The notes under the pieces are model-generated. The model was not told the DNA's origin. It worked only from the letters and a program-made list of their open reading frames with translations, and did not search any database. The position numbers and the translations under genes are program-made. Below are positions 1-5,368 of a DNA stretch of 5,368 bases, in pieces (position 1 is the first letter of the stretch; the number at the start of each line of letters is the position of its first letter). The stretch lies in assembly GCA_947456005.1 (NCBI GenBank), contig CANGRP010000180.1, forward strand, positions 1-5,368. Reading direction: 5' to 3'. The DNA is from Caulobacteraceae bacterium (GTDB taxonomy: Bacteria > Pseudomonadota > Alphaproteobacteria > Caulobacterales > Caulobacteraceae).

Positions 1-63
1 CCTCCGGCATTCCGGCGGGGCCGTTTTCTTTTCGGGCCCTCGTGCCGTTCGCTGCCTCCGTGT

Positions 64-2079
64 ATGCACTGCGCCATGTTTGCGCCGCCTGACCTTCCGC
101 CGCCGTCCATTGAGGTCGAGGTCATTATCGTTCGTCCTGTCGACATGTCCCCGCGACCCGGGGATGTCGTCTACTCCCGGCTTCAGTTGACGGAAGATGA
201 CATGAGGGGCGCTCCGCGTCCCGACATCGCCCTGCGGCAGGCGCCTGGTGTCAGCCTGTTCCGGCGCAATGAATCCGAGGCTGCGAACCCGACGACCCAG
301 GGGTTGTCGCTACGCGCGATCGCTCCTTCGGGGGCGGGGAGGGCCCTGGTCATCCTTGATGGCGTTCCCCTCAATGATCCCTTCGGGGGATGGGTGATCT
401 GGTCCGCCGTTCCGACTGAACGCCTCGAGACGATAGACATTGTCCGCGGGGCGGGAGCCGGCGCGTGGGGCGCGGGCGCCCTGACCGGGGTCGTGACCCT
501 GTCCGAGTGGCGGTCGGAGTCCCCGAGCCTGCGCGGCGACCTTTCGGTGGGGGATCATGGCCTCGCCCGCACCGCCGTGGCGAGCTCGGAGGCCGGGCTG
601 ACTCTCTCCGCCTCGGCGGTGCGGGGCCCACGGTTCACCCCCGTACGGGGTGCGGTCCGCGGCGACGCCGACCAGGCCCTCGACCTTCGCGCCTACAGCG
701 GCTCCGCCCGGCTTCAGCGAGACCTGGGGCCCGCCGCTGGCGCCGTCGCCCTGTCTGCATGGCGGGAGGATCGTGAGTCCGGGCTCGCTGGAGCGACTTC
801 CCGCGCGGAGGGTGCATCGGCCTCTCTGACCCTCGCGGCCCTGGAGGCGGGGGATGGCTGGCGCCTTCAGGCCTGGGTCCGGGCCTCGAACCTCGAGAAC
901 AGTTCTGCAAGCGTAGCCGCCGGGCGGGCGACCACCACCCCCGCCTCCGACCAGTACGCCACGCCCGCCCTGGGATGGGGGATCAATGCGGCCTGGCGTG
1001 TCGGCGAGGGGCCCTGGTCGCTTGAGGGCGGGGTGGACGCCCGCCTCGCCGAGGGCCGGGCCCATGAGCGCTTCCGCAATCAGAATGGCGCCTTTACGCG
1101 CGGGCGCGAGAGCGGCGGGCGCACCTCGGTGGCCGGGCTCTACGCGGAAGGCGCCTGGTCCGGCGGGCGGTTTACGCACTCCGGGGGCGTCAGGGTGGAC
1201 GCCTGGTCCCAGGACGGGGCGGTGAGACGGGAGCGGGACCTCGCCACAGGCGCATCGACCCTGGACAGCCGGGCTCCAGGAACCTCGGGGCTGCAGGGAA
1301 GCCTGCGCTTCGGCTCCCGCTACAGCCTGTCCGACGGGCTCTTTCTGCGCGGCGCCGCCTATACCGGCTTCCGGCCGCCCACTCTCAACGAACTGCACCG
1401 GCCCTTCCGGGTGGGCAACGACGTGACGGAGGCCAATCCGACTCTTCGCCCCGAGAGCCTTTCGGGCGCGGACCTGGGCCTGGAAGGCGACACTGGACCC
1501 CTGGCCTGGAAGGCGGGGGTCTTCTTCAACCGCCTGTCCGACCCCGTCACCAACGTCACCCTGGGGACCGGTCCGGGCGTCTTTCCTGTCGCCGGTTTCA
1601 TCCCGGCGGGGGGGACCCTGCGGCAAAGGCGGAACGCGGGCCGTATCGACGCCTGGGGCCTGGAGGCCGAGGGCCGTATGCGGCTGGGCGCCGTCGACCT
1701 TAGGGCCGCCGCAGCCTGGACAGACGCCGAGGTGAACGGCGCCGCCGCCGCTCCCCAGCTCACCGGACTGCGCCCGGCCCAGACAGCCCGGCTGACGACT
1801 ACGGCGGGCATCGTCTGGCGTCCCGTCGACGCCGCTGTCCTGGAGCTGGACGCCCGTCATGAGGGCGAGAGGTTCGACGATGACCTCAACACCCGGCGCC
1901 TCAAGGCCGCGGTGACGCTCGACGCCCGTGCGGGTTGGACCTTCGCTCCGGGGACGGAAGTCTATATCGCCCTCGACAACCTGGCCGACGCCCGGATCCC
2001 GGCCGCGGTCGCCGGAGATGGCGCCGTCAGCCTGGCGGCGCCGCGAACGGTAAGGATGGGCCTGACTCTTCGGCGTTGA
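64..2079 (+). CDS. TonB-dependent outer-membrane receptor, 5' end uncertain
   Basis: This is an outer-membrane beta-barrel transporter of the TonB-dependent family, which imports a scarce ligand using energy passed from the inner membrane by TonB-ExbB-ExbD. Counting from the ATG at 64 (671 residues), a TonB-box-like segment EVEVIIVRP lies at about 17-25. A plug domain follows at about 36-150, with APGVSLFRR (60-68), NPTTQGLSLR (75-84), LDGVPLNDPFGGW (98-110) and a glycine/alanine-rich IVRGAGAG stretch (126-133). The rest reads as alternating amphipathic barrel strands, with a GFRPPTLNELHRPFR block near 434-448 typical of the family. It ends in VRMGLTLRR rather than with a terminal aromatic residue. 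The total size fits the family. The substrate cannot be told from sequence (siderophore, cobalamin or other). The frame has no stop back to base 1, the ATG at 64 has no Shine-Dalgarno, and no clear signal peptide is visible, so the true start is probably upstream or disturbed. The family call is firm; the start is not. Confidence 0.93.
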   Translation: MHCAMFAPPDLPPPSIEVEVIIVRPVDMSPRPGDVVYSRLQLTEDDMRGAPRPDIALRQAPGVSLFRRNESEAANPTTQGLSLRAIAPSGAGRALVILDGVPLNDPFGGWVIWSAVPTERLETIDIVRGAGAGAWGAGALTGVVTLSEWRSESPSLRGDLSVGDHGLARTAVASSEAGLTLSASAVRGPRFTPVRGAVRGDADQALDLRAYSGSARLQRDLGPAAGAVALSAWREDRESGLAGATSRAEGASASLTLAALEAGDGWRLQAWVRASNLENSSASVAAGRATTTPASDQYATPALGWGINAAWRVGEGPWSLEGGVDARLAEGRAHERFRNQNGAFTRGRESGGRTSVAGLYAEGAWSGGRFTHSGGVRVDAWSQDGAVRRERDLATGASTLDSRAPGTSGLQGSLRFGSRYSLSDGLFLRGAAYTGFRPPTLNELHRPFRVGNDVTEANPTLRPESLSGADLGLEGDTGPLAWKAGVFFNRLSDPVTNVTLGTGPGVFPVAGFIPAGGTLRQRRNAGRIDAWGLEAEGRMRLGAVDLRAAAAWTDAEVNGAAAAPQLTGLRPAQTARLTTTAGIVWRPVDAAVLELDARHEGERFDDDLNTRRLKAAVTLDARAGWTFAPGTEVYIALDNLADARIPAAVAGDGAVSLAAPRTVRMGLTLRR

Positions 2080-2133
2080 TCCGACGCCCCTGAGCCTCAG
2101 CACGGGGTTCAGCTCCGCTCCAGGTCATGGCAC

Positions 2134-2140
2134 GAGGAGG
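2134..2140 (+). promoter_or_regulatory. Shine-Dalgarno sequence for rlmJ
   Basis: The purine-rich run GAGGAGG ends two bases before the ATG at 2143. Pairing through its first part (GAGG, five bases from the ATG) gives normal spacing. It is the strongest ribosome binding site in the window and fixes the rlmJ start, suggesting that rlmJ is translated independently of the receptor gene upstream. Confidence 0.8.
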
Positions 2141-2142
2141 AC

Positions 2143-2964
2143 ATGAACTACAGCCACGCCTTCCACGCCGGAAACTTCGCCGACATCGTCAAGCACGCCG
2201 CCCTGCTGGCCGTGCTGGGACGGATGCAGGCGGGAGCGACAAGCCTTCGTGTGATCGACACCCATGGGGGCCGGGGCCTCTACGACCTGGCGGCGTCTGA
2301 GGCGCGCCGGTCTGCGGAAGCAGAGCGTGGCGTGGCGAGGCTCATGGCCGCCGGAGCCCTTCCCGCGCCGGTCCTCGCCCTGCGCGAGGCCGTTCGGGAG
2401 CTCGATCCGGGGCCGGGCGTGCGTCTCTATCCCGGCTCGCCCCGCCTGGTCGCCGATCGCCTCCGGGCCCAGGACAGGCTGACTGTCTTCGAGCTCAATC
2501 CACGGGAGGCCGGCGCCCTACACTCGGTCCTCAAGGGCCAACCGGGCGTTGAGGTCCGCGAGGCGGACGGCTTCGAAGGCGCCCCTGAGCTTGCAGTGGG
2601 TGAAGGGGCCCGACTGATCCTCATTGATCCTCCCTTCGAGCGGGGAGACGACTATGCGCGCAGCGCGGAGGCCCTGCGACAGATCCTGGCGCAGCGGGCG
2701 GACGCCACCGTGATGATCTGGCTTCCGCTCAAGGACCTGGAGACCTTCGACGCCTTCCTGAGGGAGGTTGGACCCGCCGGCCCCGTTCTGGTCGCCGAGG
2801 CGCGCCTGCGCCCGCTCCGGGATCCCCTCCGGATGAACGGCTGCGCCCTGGTCATCGCCTCCCCACCGGCGGGGACGGCATCGGATCTACAGGCGATCTG
2901 CAGCTGGACAGTCGCGACCCTTGGCGAGGGTGGCAAGGCGCGGGTCTGGACGTCGGCATGCTGA
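2143..2964 (+). CDS. rlmJ: 23S rRNA (adenine-N6)-methyltransferase RlmJ
   Basis: RlmJ (older name YhiR, COG2961) uses S-adenosylmethionine to methylate N6 of an adenine in 23S rRNA (A2030 in E. coli). It is cytoplasmic and acts during ribosome assembly. The 273-residue length is close to the E. coli protein (about 280). The diagnostic amino terminus is present: Y3, then HAFHAGNFAD (5-14) with K17 and H18. The SAM-binding motif IDTHGGRGLY is at 38-47, YPGSP at 96-100, and a FELNPREAG segment at 116-124 matches the acidic SAM-binding strand. The catalytic motif IV reads DPPFE at 162-166, where E. coli has DPPYE; F is an accepted variant of N6-adenine methyltransferase motif IV. The carboxy-terminal MNGCALVIASPP corresponds to the conserved late strand. 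The gene starts 63 bases after the receptor stop and overlaps the next gene by 7 bases. The start is fixed by the family's amino terminus and the Shine-Dalgarno. Confidence 0.95.
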   Translation: MNYSHAFHAGNFADIVKHAALLAVLGRMQAGATSLRVIDTHGGRGLYDLAASEARRSAEAERGVARLMAAGALPAPVLALREAVRELDPGPGVRLYPGSPRLVADRLRAQDRLTVFELNPREAGALHSVLKGQPGVEVREADGFEGAPELAVGEGARLILIDPPFERGDDYARSAEALRQILAQRADATVMIWLPLKDLETFDAFLREVGPAGPVLVAEARLRPLRDPLRMNGCALVIASPPAGTASDLQAICSWTVATLGEGGKARVWTSAC

Positions 2965-3521
2965 AGCGAAGCCTCGACATTGCAGGAGCCGCCGCCGGGC
3001 TGGCGGTTCTCTGGCCCCTCCTTCTGGCCCTCGCCCTTCTGGTGCGGCTGGATAGCCCCGGCCCGGCCCTGCACTGGTCAAGTCGCTTCGGAAAGAACAA
3101 CCGGCTGTTCCTGATGCCCAAGTTCCGCACCATGCGGACCGAGGCGCCTGACGTCGCTACAGAGGCGCTTTCCGATCCCGATCGCTGGATCACCCCGGCG
3201 GGGCGGTGGCTGCGGCGCACGAGCCTCGATGAGTTGCCCCAGCTCTGGAGCATCCTGACCGGCCGGATGAGCCTGGTTGGCCCTCGGCCAGCCCTGCACA
3301 CCCAGGACGATCTGATCGCCCTCAGGACCCGCGCAGGCGTTCATGTCCTTCGTCCCGGCCTGACGGGCTGGGCCCAGATCAACGGGCGGGATGCGATCGA
3401 CCTGTCGCGCAAGGTGGCGCTTGACGCAGAGTATCTGCAGCGCAGGTCCCTGGGATTCGACCTTGCCGTACTCTTCTTGACCCTGAGAGAAGCTGTCACC
3501 GGCCGTGGGGTCCAGCACTGA
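2958..3521 (+). CDS. Small monotopic phosphoglycosyl transferase (bacterial sugar transferase)
   Basis: A 187-residue bacterial sugar transferase (Pfam PF02397 type). The family moves a sugar-1-phosphate from a nucleotide-sugar to undecaprenyl phosphate at the cytoplasmic face of the inner membrane, the first step in making a polysaccharide repeat unit or glycan. KRSLDIAGA (3-11) leads into a hydrophobic re-entrant helix (about 10-30) that ends at the RLDSPGPA segment (30-37). Then come the KFRTM motif (55-59), the catalytic Asp-Glu pair in SLDELPQLW (89-97, D91/E92), MSLVGPRP (104-111) and LRPGLTGWAQINGR (131-144). The length matches minimal PglC-like enzymes and lacks the extra membrane segments of WbaP/WcaJ-type proteins. 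The HWSSRFGKNNRLF segment (39-51) resembles O-antigen-locus initiating transferases, but the sugar cannot be named. The ATG lies inside the end of rlmJ with no strong Shine-Dalgarno, suggesting translational coupling. No other glycan gene is visible nearby. Confidence 0.93.
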   Translation: MLKRSLDIAGAAAGLAVLWPLLLALALLVRLDSPGPALHWSSRFGKNNRLFLMPKFRTMRTEAPDVATEALSDPDRWITPAGRWLRRTSLDELPQLWSILTGRMSLVGPRPALHTQDDLIALRTRAGVHVLRPGLTGWAQINGRDAIDLSRKVALDAEYLQRRSLGFDLAVLFLTLREAVTGRGVQH

Positions 3522-3531
3522 CCGCCGCGGA

Positions 3532-3559
3532 TTGACCTGGTGTGCAAAAGTCCTGCACA
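3532..3559 (+). promoter_or_regulatory. Candidate promoter/operator region before the cytochrome genes
   Basis: A TTGACC hexamer (3532-3537) resembles a -35 element. Four bases downstream is an inverted repeat, TGTGCA (3541-3546), 7-base spacer, TGCACA (3554-3559), with perfect 6-base arms. The best -10 match is weak (CACAAA near 3556-3561). The dyad sits about 39 bases before the cytochrome c' ATG, in a good position for a regulator binding site. The spacing does not fit CRP (TGTGA-N6-TCACA) or FNR (TTGAT-N4-ATCAA). The repeat is seen directly; its regulatory role is inferred. Confidence 0.4.
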
Positions 3560-3588
3560 AAGTGTCTCCAGCCATATTCGCGCGATCC

Positions 3589-3592
3589 GGAG
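3589..3592 (+). promoter_or_regulatory. Shine-Dalgarno deciding the cytochrome c' start
   Basis: GGAG sits six bases before the ATG at 3599. It selects this codon over an in-frame ATG-less extension to a start near 3542, which has no ribosome binding site and would put 19 polar residues before the signal peptide. Confidence 0.7.
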
Positions 3593-3598
3593 ACCGCC

Positions 3599-4066
3599 AT
3601 GATCCGTTTGTCCCGAAAGTCCCTTTCTGCATTGGCTCTGGTGGCGGGACTGGGTCTCGCCGGCGCCGCCGTGGCCGCCGTCAACGCCCGGGCTGTGATC
3701 GAGTCCCGGGAGGCGAACTTCAAGACCATGGGCCGATCCATGAAGGCGATCACGGATGGACTGAAGGCCGACTCGCCGGACATGTCCGCCATCGCCTCCA
3801 ATGCCGCCACCATCCGCGGTCTCGCCCCGAAGGTCAGCACATGGTTCCCGAAGGGCACCGGGCCTGAGTCCGGCGTAAAAACGGAGGCCCGGGCGGAGAT
3901 CTGGACCGACCCTGCAGGCTTCGCCGCCGCTGCGCGACGGCTTGAGCCGGAGGCCGCCAAGCTCGAGGCCCTGGCCCGGGCTGGCGATGTCGCCGGCGCC
4001 CGCGCGCAGGTGCGCATGGTGGGCGGCTCGTGCAAGGCCTGCCACGACAAGTTCAAGGCCGACTGA
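3599..4066 (+). CDS. Periplasmic class II cytochrome c (cytochrome c'/c556 type)
   Basis: A secreted mono-heme cytochrome of the four-helix-bundle c'/c556 family (Pfam PF01322), 155 residues including a signal peptide. The leader has R3/R6/K7, a hydrophobic core SALALVAGLGLAGAAVA (10-26), and probable cleavage after the AVA/AVAA segment near 26-27. The only heme-binding motif, CKACH (145-149), lies at the extreme carboxy terminus, as is diagnostic for class II cytochromes. The amino-terminal helix has REANFKTMG (37-45), where a Met such as M44 is the sixth ligand in low-spin c556 proteins; in true c' proteins the site is open and binds NO or CO. The WFPKGTGPESGVKTEA segment (82-97) and WTDPAGF (102-108) are typical of the family. 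The gene lies 26 bases upstream of a cytochrome b561 gene and is probably co-transcribed with it. The likely role is periplasmic electron transfer or NO handling; the partner is inferred from context only. Confidence 0.93.
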   Translation: MIRLSRKSLSALALVAGLGLAGAAVAAVNARAVIESREANFKTMGRSMKAITDGLKADSPDMSAIASNAATIRGLAPKVSTWFPKGTGPESGVKTEARAEIWTDPAGFAAAARRLEPEAAKLEALARAGDVAGARAQVRMVGGSCKACHDKFKAD

Positions 4067-4092
4067 ACCCCTGGAGCTTCGGGGCTGAATCC

Positions 4093-4758
4093 ATGAGCGA
4101 GACTCCCACACCTGTCTGGGACGGCCCGACCCGCTTCTTTCACTGGGCGCTCGTTCTTCTCCTCATCGTCGCCTGGGTGACGGCGGGGGAGCAGATGGCG
4201 ATCCACCGTGGCGCGGGCTACGCCATCCTCGGCCTACTGGCCTTCCGGATCTGGTGGGGACTGGCTGGCGGCTCCACAGCGCGGTTCAGGAACTTTGTTC
4301 GCGGGCCCGCCGCCATTCGCCGCTACCTTCTGGCCACCCGCGACGAGGCGGAAGGCGAGCATGCGGGTCATAATCCGCTGGGGGGCCTCTCGGTCCTGGG
4401 CCTCCTGGGCCTTGTCGGCCTGCAGGTGGTGCTGGGTCTGTTCGCCATCGATGAGGACGGATTCGAAGGCGGGCCGCTGTCGGACCGCATCGACTTTGAC
4501 CTCGCTCAGCAGTTCGCCGAATGGCACGAACTCAGCTTCCGCCTGCTTCAGGGCCTGGTGGTCCTGCATCTGGCGGCGATCCTCTACTATGCCGTCCGGA
4601 GGCGCCAGGATCTGGTCCGGCCGATGATCACCGGCGCGAGAAGGTTCAAGGGCCCGGTCCAGGGTCTGGTCCGGGCGCCGATCTGGCGGTTGGTTGTCGG
4701 CGTATTGATCGCCGTGGTCGTAGGCTTCGCCGCCTCACGGGGCTTCCGGTTGGGTTAG
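4093..4758 (+). CDS. Cytochrome b561 family membrane protein
   Basis: A 221-residue prokaryotic cytochrome b561 (Pfam PF01292, COG3658-like), an inner-membrane heme-b protein that typically exchanges electrons with quinol. VWDGPTRFFHWAL (8-20) is the classic entry to helix 1, with candidate heme ligand H17. HRGAGYAILGLLAFRIWWG (38-56) leads through helix 2. Helix 3 is about 97-118. A loop with DEDGFEGGPLSD (120-131) follows, then helix 4 (about 146-168) flanked by H145 and H159, which are further likely heme ligands. The conserved LVVLHLAAILYY (155-166) is family-typical. A fifth hydrophobic segment (about 199-215) ends the protein, beyond the four-helix core. The start at 4093 is chosen because the longer in-frame extension reads into the cytochrome c' gene and because GGGG lies eight bases upstream. 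It forms a two-gene redox unit with the cytochrome c' gene, for which it is a plausible membrane electron partner. Its stop overlaps that of the convergent gene. Confidence 0.93.
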   Translation: MSETPTPVWDGPTRFFHWALVLLLIVAWVTAGEQMAIHRGAGYAILGLLAFRIWWGLAGGSTARFRNFVRGPAAIRRYLLATRDEAEGEHAGHNPLGGLSVLGLLGLVGLQVVLGLFAIDEDGFEGGPLSDRIDFDLAQQFAEWHELSFRLLQGLVVLHLAAILYYAVRRRQDLVRPMITGARRFKGPVQGLVRAPIWRLVVGVLIAVVVGFAASRGFRLG

Positions 4759-5084
4759 GCGCCCGCAGCGTCCCTAAGGCAGTTCAGCCAGGCATCCTCG
4801 CGCGCCTTCTCGGCGACGCGCAGCCGGTCCTCGGCCTCGCGGACGCCAACGTCGTGCTTGCGCCACTCCAGGACGGCGCCCTCGCGGGCGGCGCGGGCGG
4901 ACTCCAGGGTCTCAAACCGGGCCAGAACGGCGCGGACGCTGTAATTCACCGGCGGCCCCACCGTCTCGCGATCAGGGTAGACCCCCGTGATCGAGTCTGC
5001 GGTCTCGCTCTCGATCAGGAAGACATCCGCCCAGCCCGCATGGTGGCGCATCAGGGCCCAGGGGCGCTCGATCTGGTTGGTCAT
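4755..5084 (-). CDS. Small hypothetical protein with a charged helical C-terminal half
   Basis: I do not recognise this 109-residue protein. It has no signal peptide or membrane segment and is probably cytoplasmic. Residues 1-55 look like a small mixed fold: an aromatic/histidine-rich stretch ERPWALMRHHAGWADVF (6-22), then acidic residues and a GVYPDRETVGPP turn (34-45). Residues 58-105 are rich in Ala, Arg and Glu with few helix breakers, and probably form a long amphipathic or coiled-coil helix. The single Cys is C101. Two ATGs lie six bases apart (5090 and 5084). GAGGA directly abuts the first but is six bases from the second, so 5084 is chosen. It is a real gene rather than a shadow because it has its own Shine-Dalgarno, a well-placed promoter candidate, and little competition on the other strand. 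It converges on the b561 gene: its TAA (4757-4755) overlaps that gene's TAG (4756-4758). Confidence 0.72.
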   Translation of the reverse strand: MTNQIERPWALMRHHAGWADVFLIESETADSITGVYPDRETVGPPVNYSVRAVLARFETLESARAAREGAVLEWRKHDVGVREAEDRLRVAEKAREDAWLNCLRDAAGA

Positions 5085-5090
5085 GATCAT

Positions 5091-5095
5091 TCCTC
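5091..5095 (-). promoter_or_regulatory. Shine-Dalgarno deciding the start of the minus-strand gene
   Basis: Read on the minus strand, GAGGA lies six bases before the ATG at 5084 and immediately before the ATG at 5090. Only the first spacing is workable, so the shorter, 109-residue product is the likely one. Confidence 0.65.
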
Positions 5096-5116
5096 GTCTG
5101 ACACGGCGGAGAGGGT

Positions 5117-5145
5117 TATCTAGCGCGGACTGCCCCCGGCTCCAA
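5117..5145 (-). promoter_or_regulatory. Candidate housekeeping-sigma promoter for the minus-strand gene
   Basis: On the minus strand, GCTAGATA (5124 to 5117) matches the Caulobacter -10 consensus GCTANAWC in all but the last base. TTGGAGC (5145 to 5139) matches the -35 consensus TTGACGS at five of seven positions. The gap of 14 bases is within the known 10-14 range. Transcription would begin near 5110 and leave about 25 bases of leader before the ATG at 5084. The consensus is established for Caulobacter; its use here is inferred. Confidence 0.5.
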
Positions 5146-5149
5146 CCGC

Positions 5150-5168
5150 GCCGGAGTGAAAATCCGGC
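5150..5168 (+). other. Small hairpin in the divergent intergenic region
   Basis: GCCGGA (5150-5155) and TCCGGC (5163-5168) form a perfect six-base stem around a seven-base loop GTGAAAA. No T-run follows on either strand, so it is not an intrinsic terminator. It lies just upstream of the minus-strand promoter candidate and about 80 bases before the ATG at 5251, so it could be an operator or a leader element. In such G+C-rich DNA it may also be chance. Confidence 0.3.
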
Positions 5169-5250
5169 TTCCGTCAGTCGGGGGATTGGGTGACAACCGG
5201 CGGCATTCGTCCACGCTTCATTTCAGGCGTCCCTCTCTACCGGAGTTTCC

Positions 5251-5368
5251 ATGTCGGGCCTTGTCATCGCCCAGCGTTTCTGCGGCCCCCCGACCTCGGG
5301 AAATGGCGGTTACTGCGCCGGTCTCCTGGCCAGGGAGATCCCGGGCCCCTCGACAGCCGTGCTCAAGG
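5251..5368 (+). CDS. N-terminal fragment of a gene cut by the window; possibly thioesterase-like
   Basis: An open frame begins at ATG 5251 with GGAG (5242-5245) five bases upstream and runs to the window end without a stop, giving 39 residues. It has no signal peptide. The segment RFCGPPTSGNGGYCAG (9-24) resembles the amino terminus of hypothetical and thioesterase-like (hot-dog fold) proteins, in which a GPP-x-SGNGGY-type segment occurs near the start. That is recalled family knowledge and the fragment is too short to confirm it. The gene is divergent from the minus-strand gene, with 166 bases between start codons. I could not identify a convincing promoter for it. Confidence 0.6.
   Translation, partial: MSGLVIAQRFCGPPTSGNGGYCAGLLAREIPGPSTAVLK

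Noticed and set aside
310..2103. A 597-codon open frame antisense to the receptor
   Set aside because: Long antisense frames are common opposite G+C-rich genes with biased codons. Its product is Gly/Pro/Arg-rich with no domain, and the receptor on the other strand has clear family motifs throughout.
2083..2115. A possible terminator after the receptor gene (CCCC/GGGG arms with an inner CTGAG/CTCAG)
   Set aside because: The short arms are separated by an unsuitable loop and no T-run follows, so it does not meet the criteria for an intrinsic terminator.
3542..3598. An upstream extension of the cytochrome c' gene
   Set aside because: The extension overlaps the candidate operator, has no Shine-Dalgarno, and places a polar cysteine-containing stretch before a signal peptide. 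The ATG at 3599 has GGAG at ideal spacing.
4030..4092. A longer start for the b561 gene reaching into the cytochrome c' gene
   Set aside because: The added residues are the out-of-frame reading of the heme-motif region of the upstream gene. The family amino terminus fits the ATG at 4093.
4521..5123. A 200-codon plus-strand frame across the end of the b561 gene and the minus-strand gene
   Set aside because: It overlaps two better-supported genes, has a low-complexity Gly/Pro/Arg-rich product, and lacks a ribosome binding site or recognisable domain.
5186..5222. A possible plus-strand promoter for the 5251 gene (TTGGGTG with GCTTCATT)
   Set aside because: The spacing is 22 bases, well outside the 10-14 range, and both elements are weak matches.

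Overview
The window is G+C-rich with strongly G/C-biased third codon positions. It carries a TonB-dependent receptor, a prokaryotic cytochrome b561 paired with a cytochrome c', and a minus-strand promoter resembling the Caulobacter housekeeping consensus. Together these suggest an alphaproteobacterium, probably of the Caulobacterales (Caulobacter/Phenylobacterium/Brevundimonas type). The lineage is inferred from style and protein similarity, not proven. This looks like ordinary chromosomal housekeeping and envelope territory: I found no mobile element, tRNA, rRNA, CRISPR array or long repeat.

Layout from left to right. (1) A TonB-dependent outer-membrane receptor (up to 2079) whose amino terminus is unresolved: the frame is open to base 1, and the first available ATG has neither a Shine-Dalgarno sequence nor a convincing signal peptide. 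(2) rlmJ (2143-2964), a 23S rRNA adenine-N6 methyltransferase with a strong ribosome binding site. (3) A small membrane sugar-1-phosphate transferase (2958-3521) that overlaps rlmJ by 7 bases and is probably translationally coupled to it. (4) A short intergenic region with a -35-like hexamer and a perfect 6-bp-arm dyad, followed by a two-gene redox unit: a secreted c'-type cytochrome (3599-4066) and a membrane cytochrome b561 (4093-4758). (5) A convergent minus-strand gene (4755-5084) for a small unrecognised protein, whose stop codon overlaps that of the b561 gene, with a plausible promoter at 5117-5145. (6) A divergent plus-strand gene beginning at 5251 and running off the window, whose first 39 residues resemble the start of thioesterase-like proteins.

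The genes do not form one pathway. The clearest functional unit is the cytochrome c'/b561 pair, in which the membrane diheme protein could exchange electrons between the quinone pool and the periplasmic c-heme protein. The rRNA methyltransferase/sugar transferase overlap is transcriptionally tight but has no obvious functional logic. No clear candidate for an entirely new system was found. The points most worth a second look are the receptor's 5' end, the dyad before the cytochrome genes, and the uncharacterised minus-strand protein.
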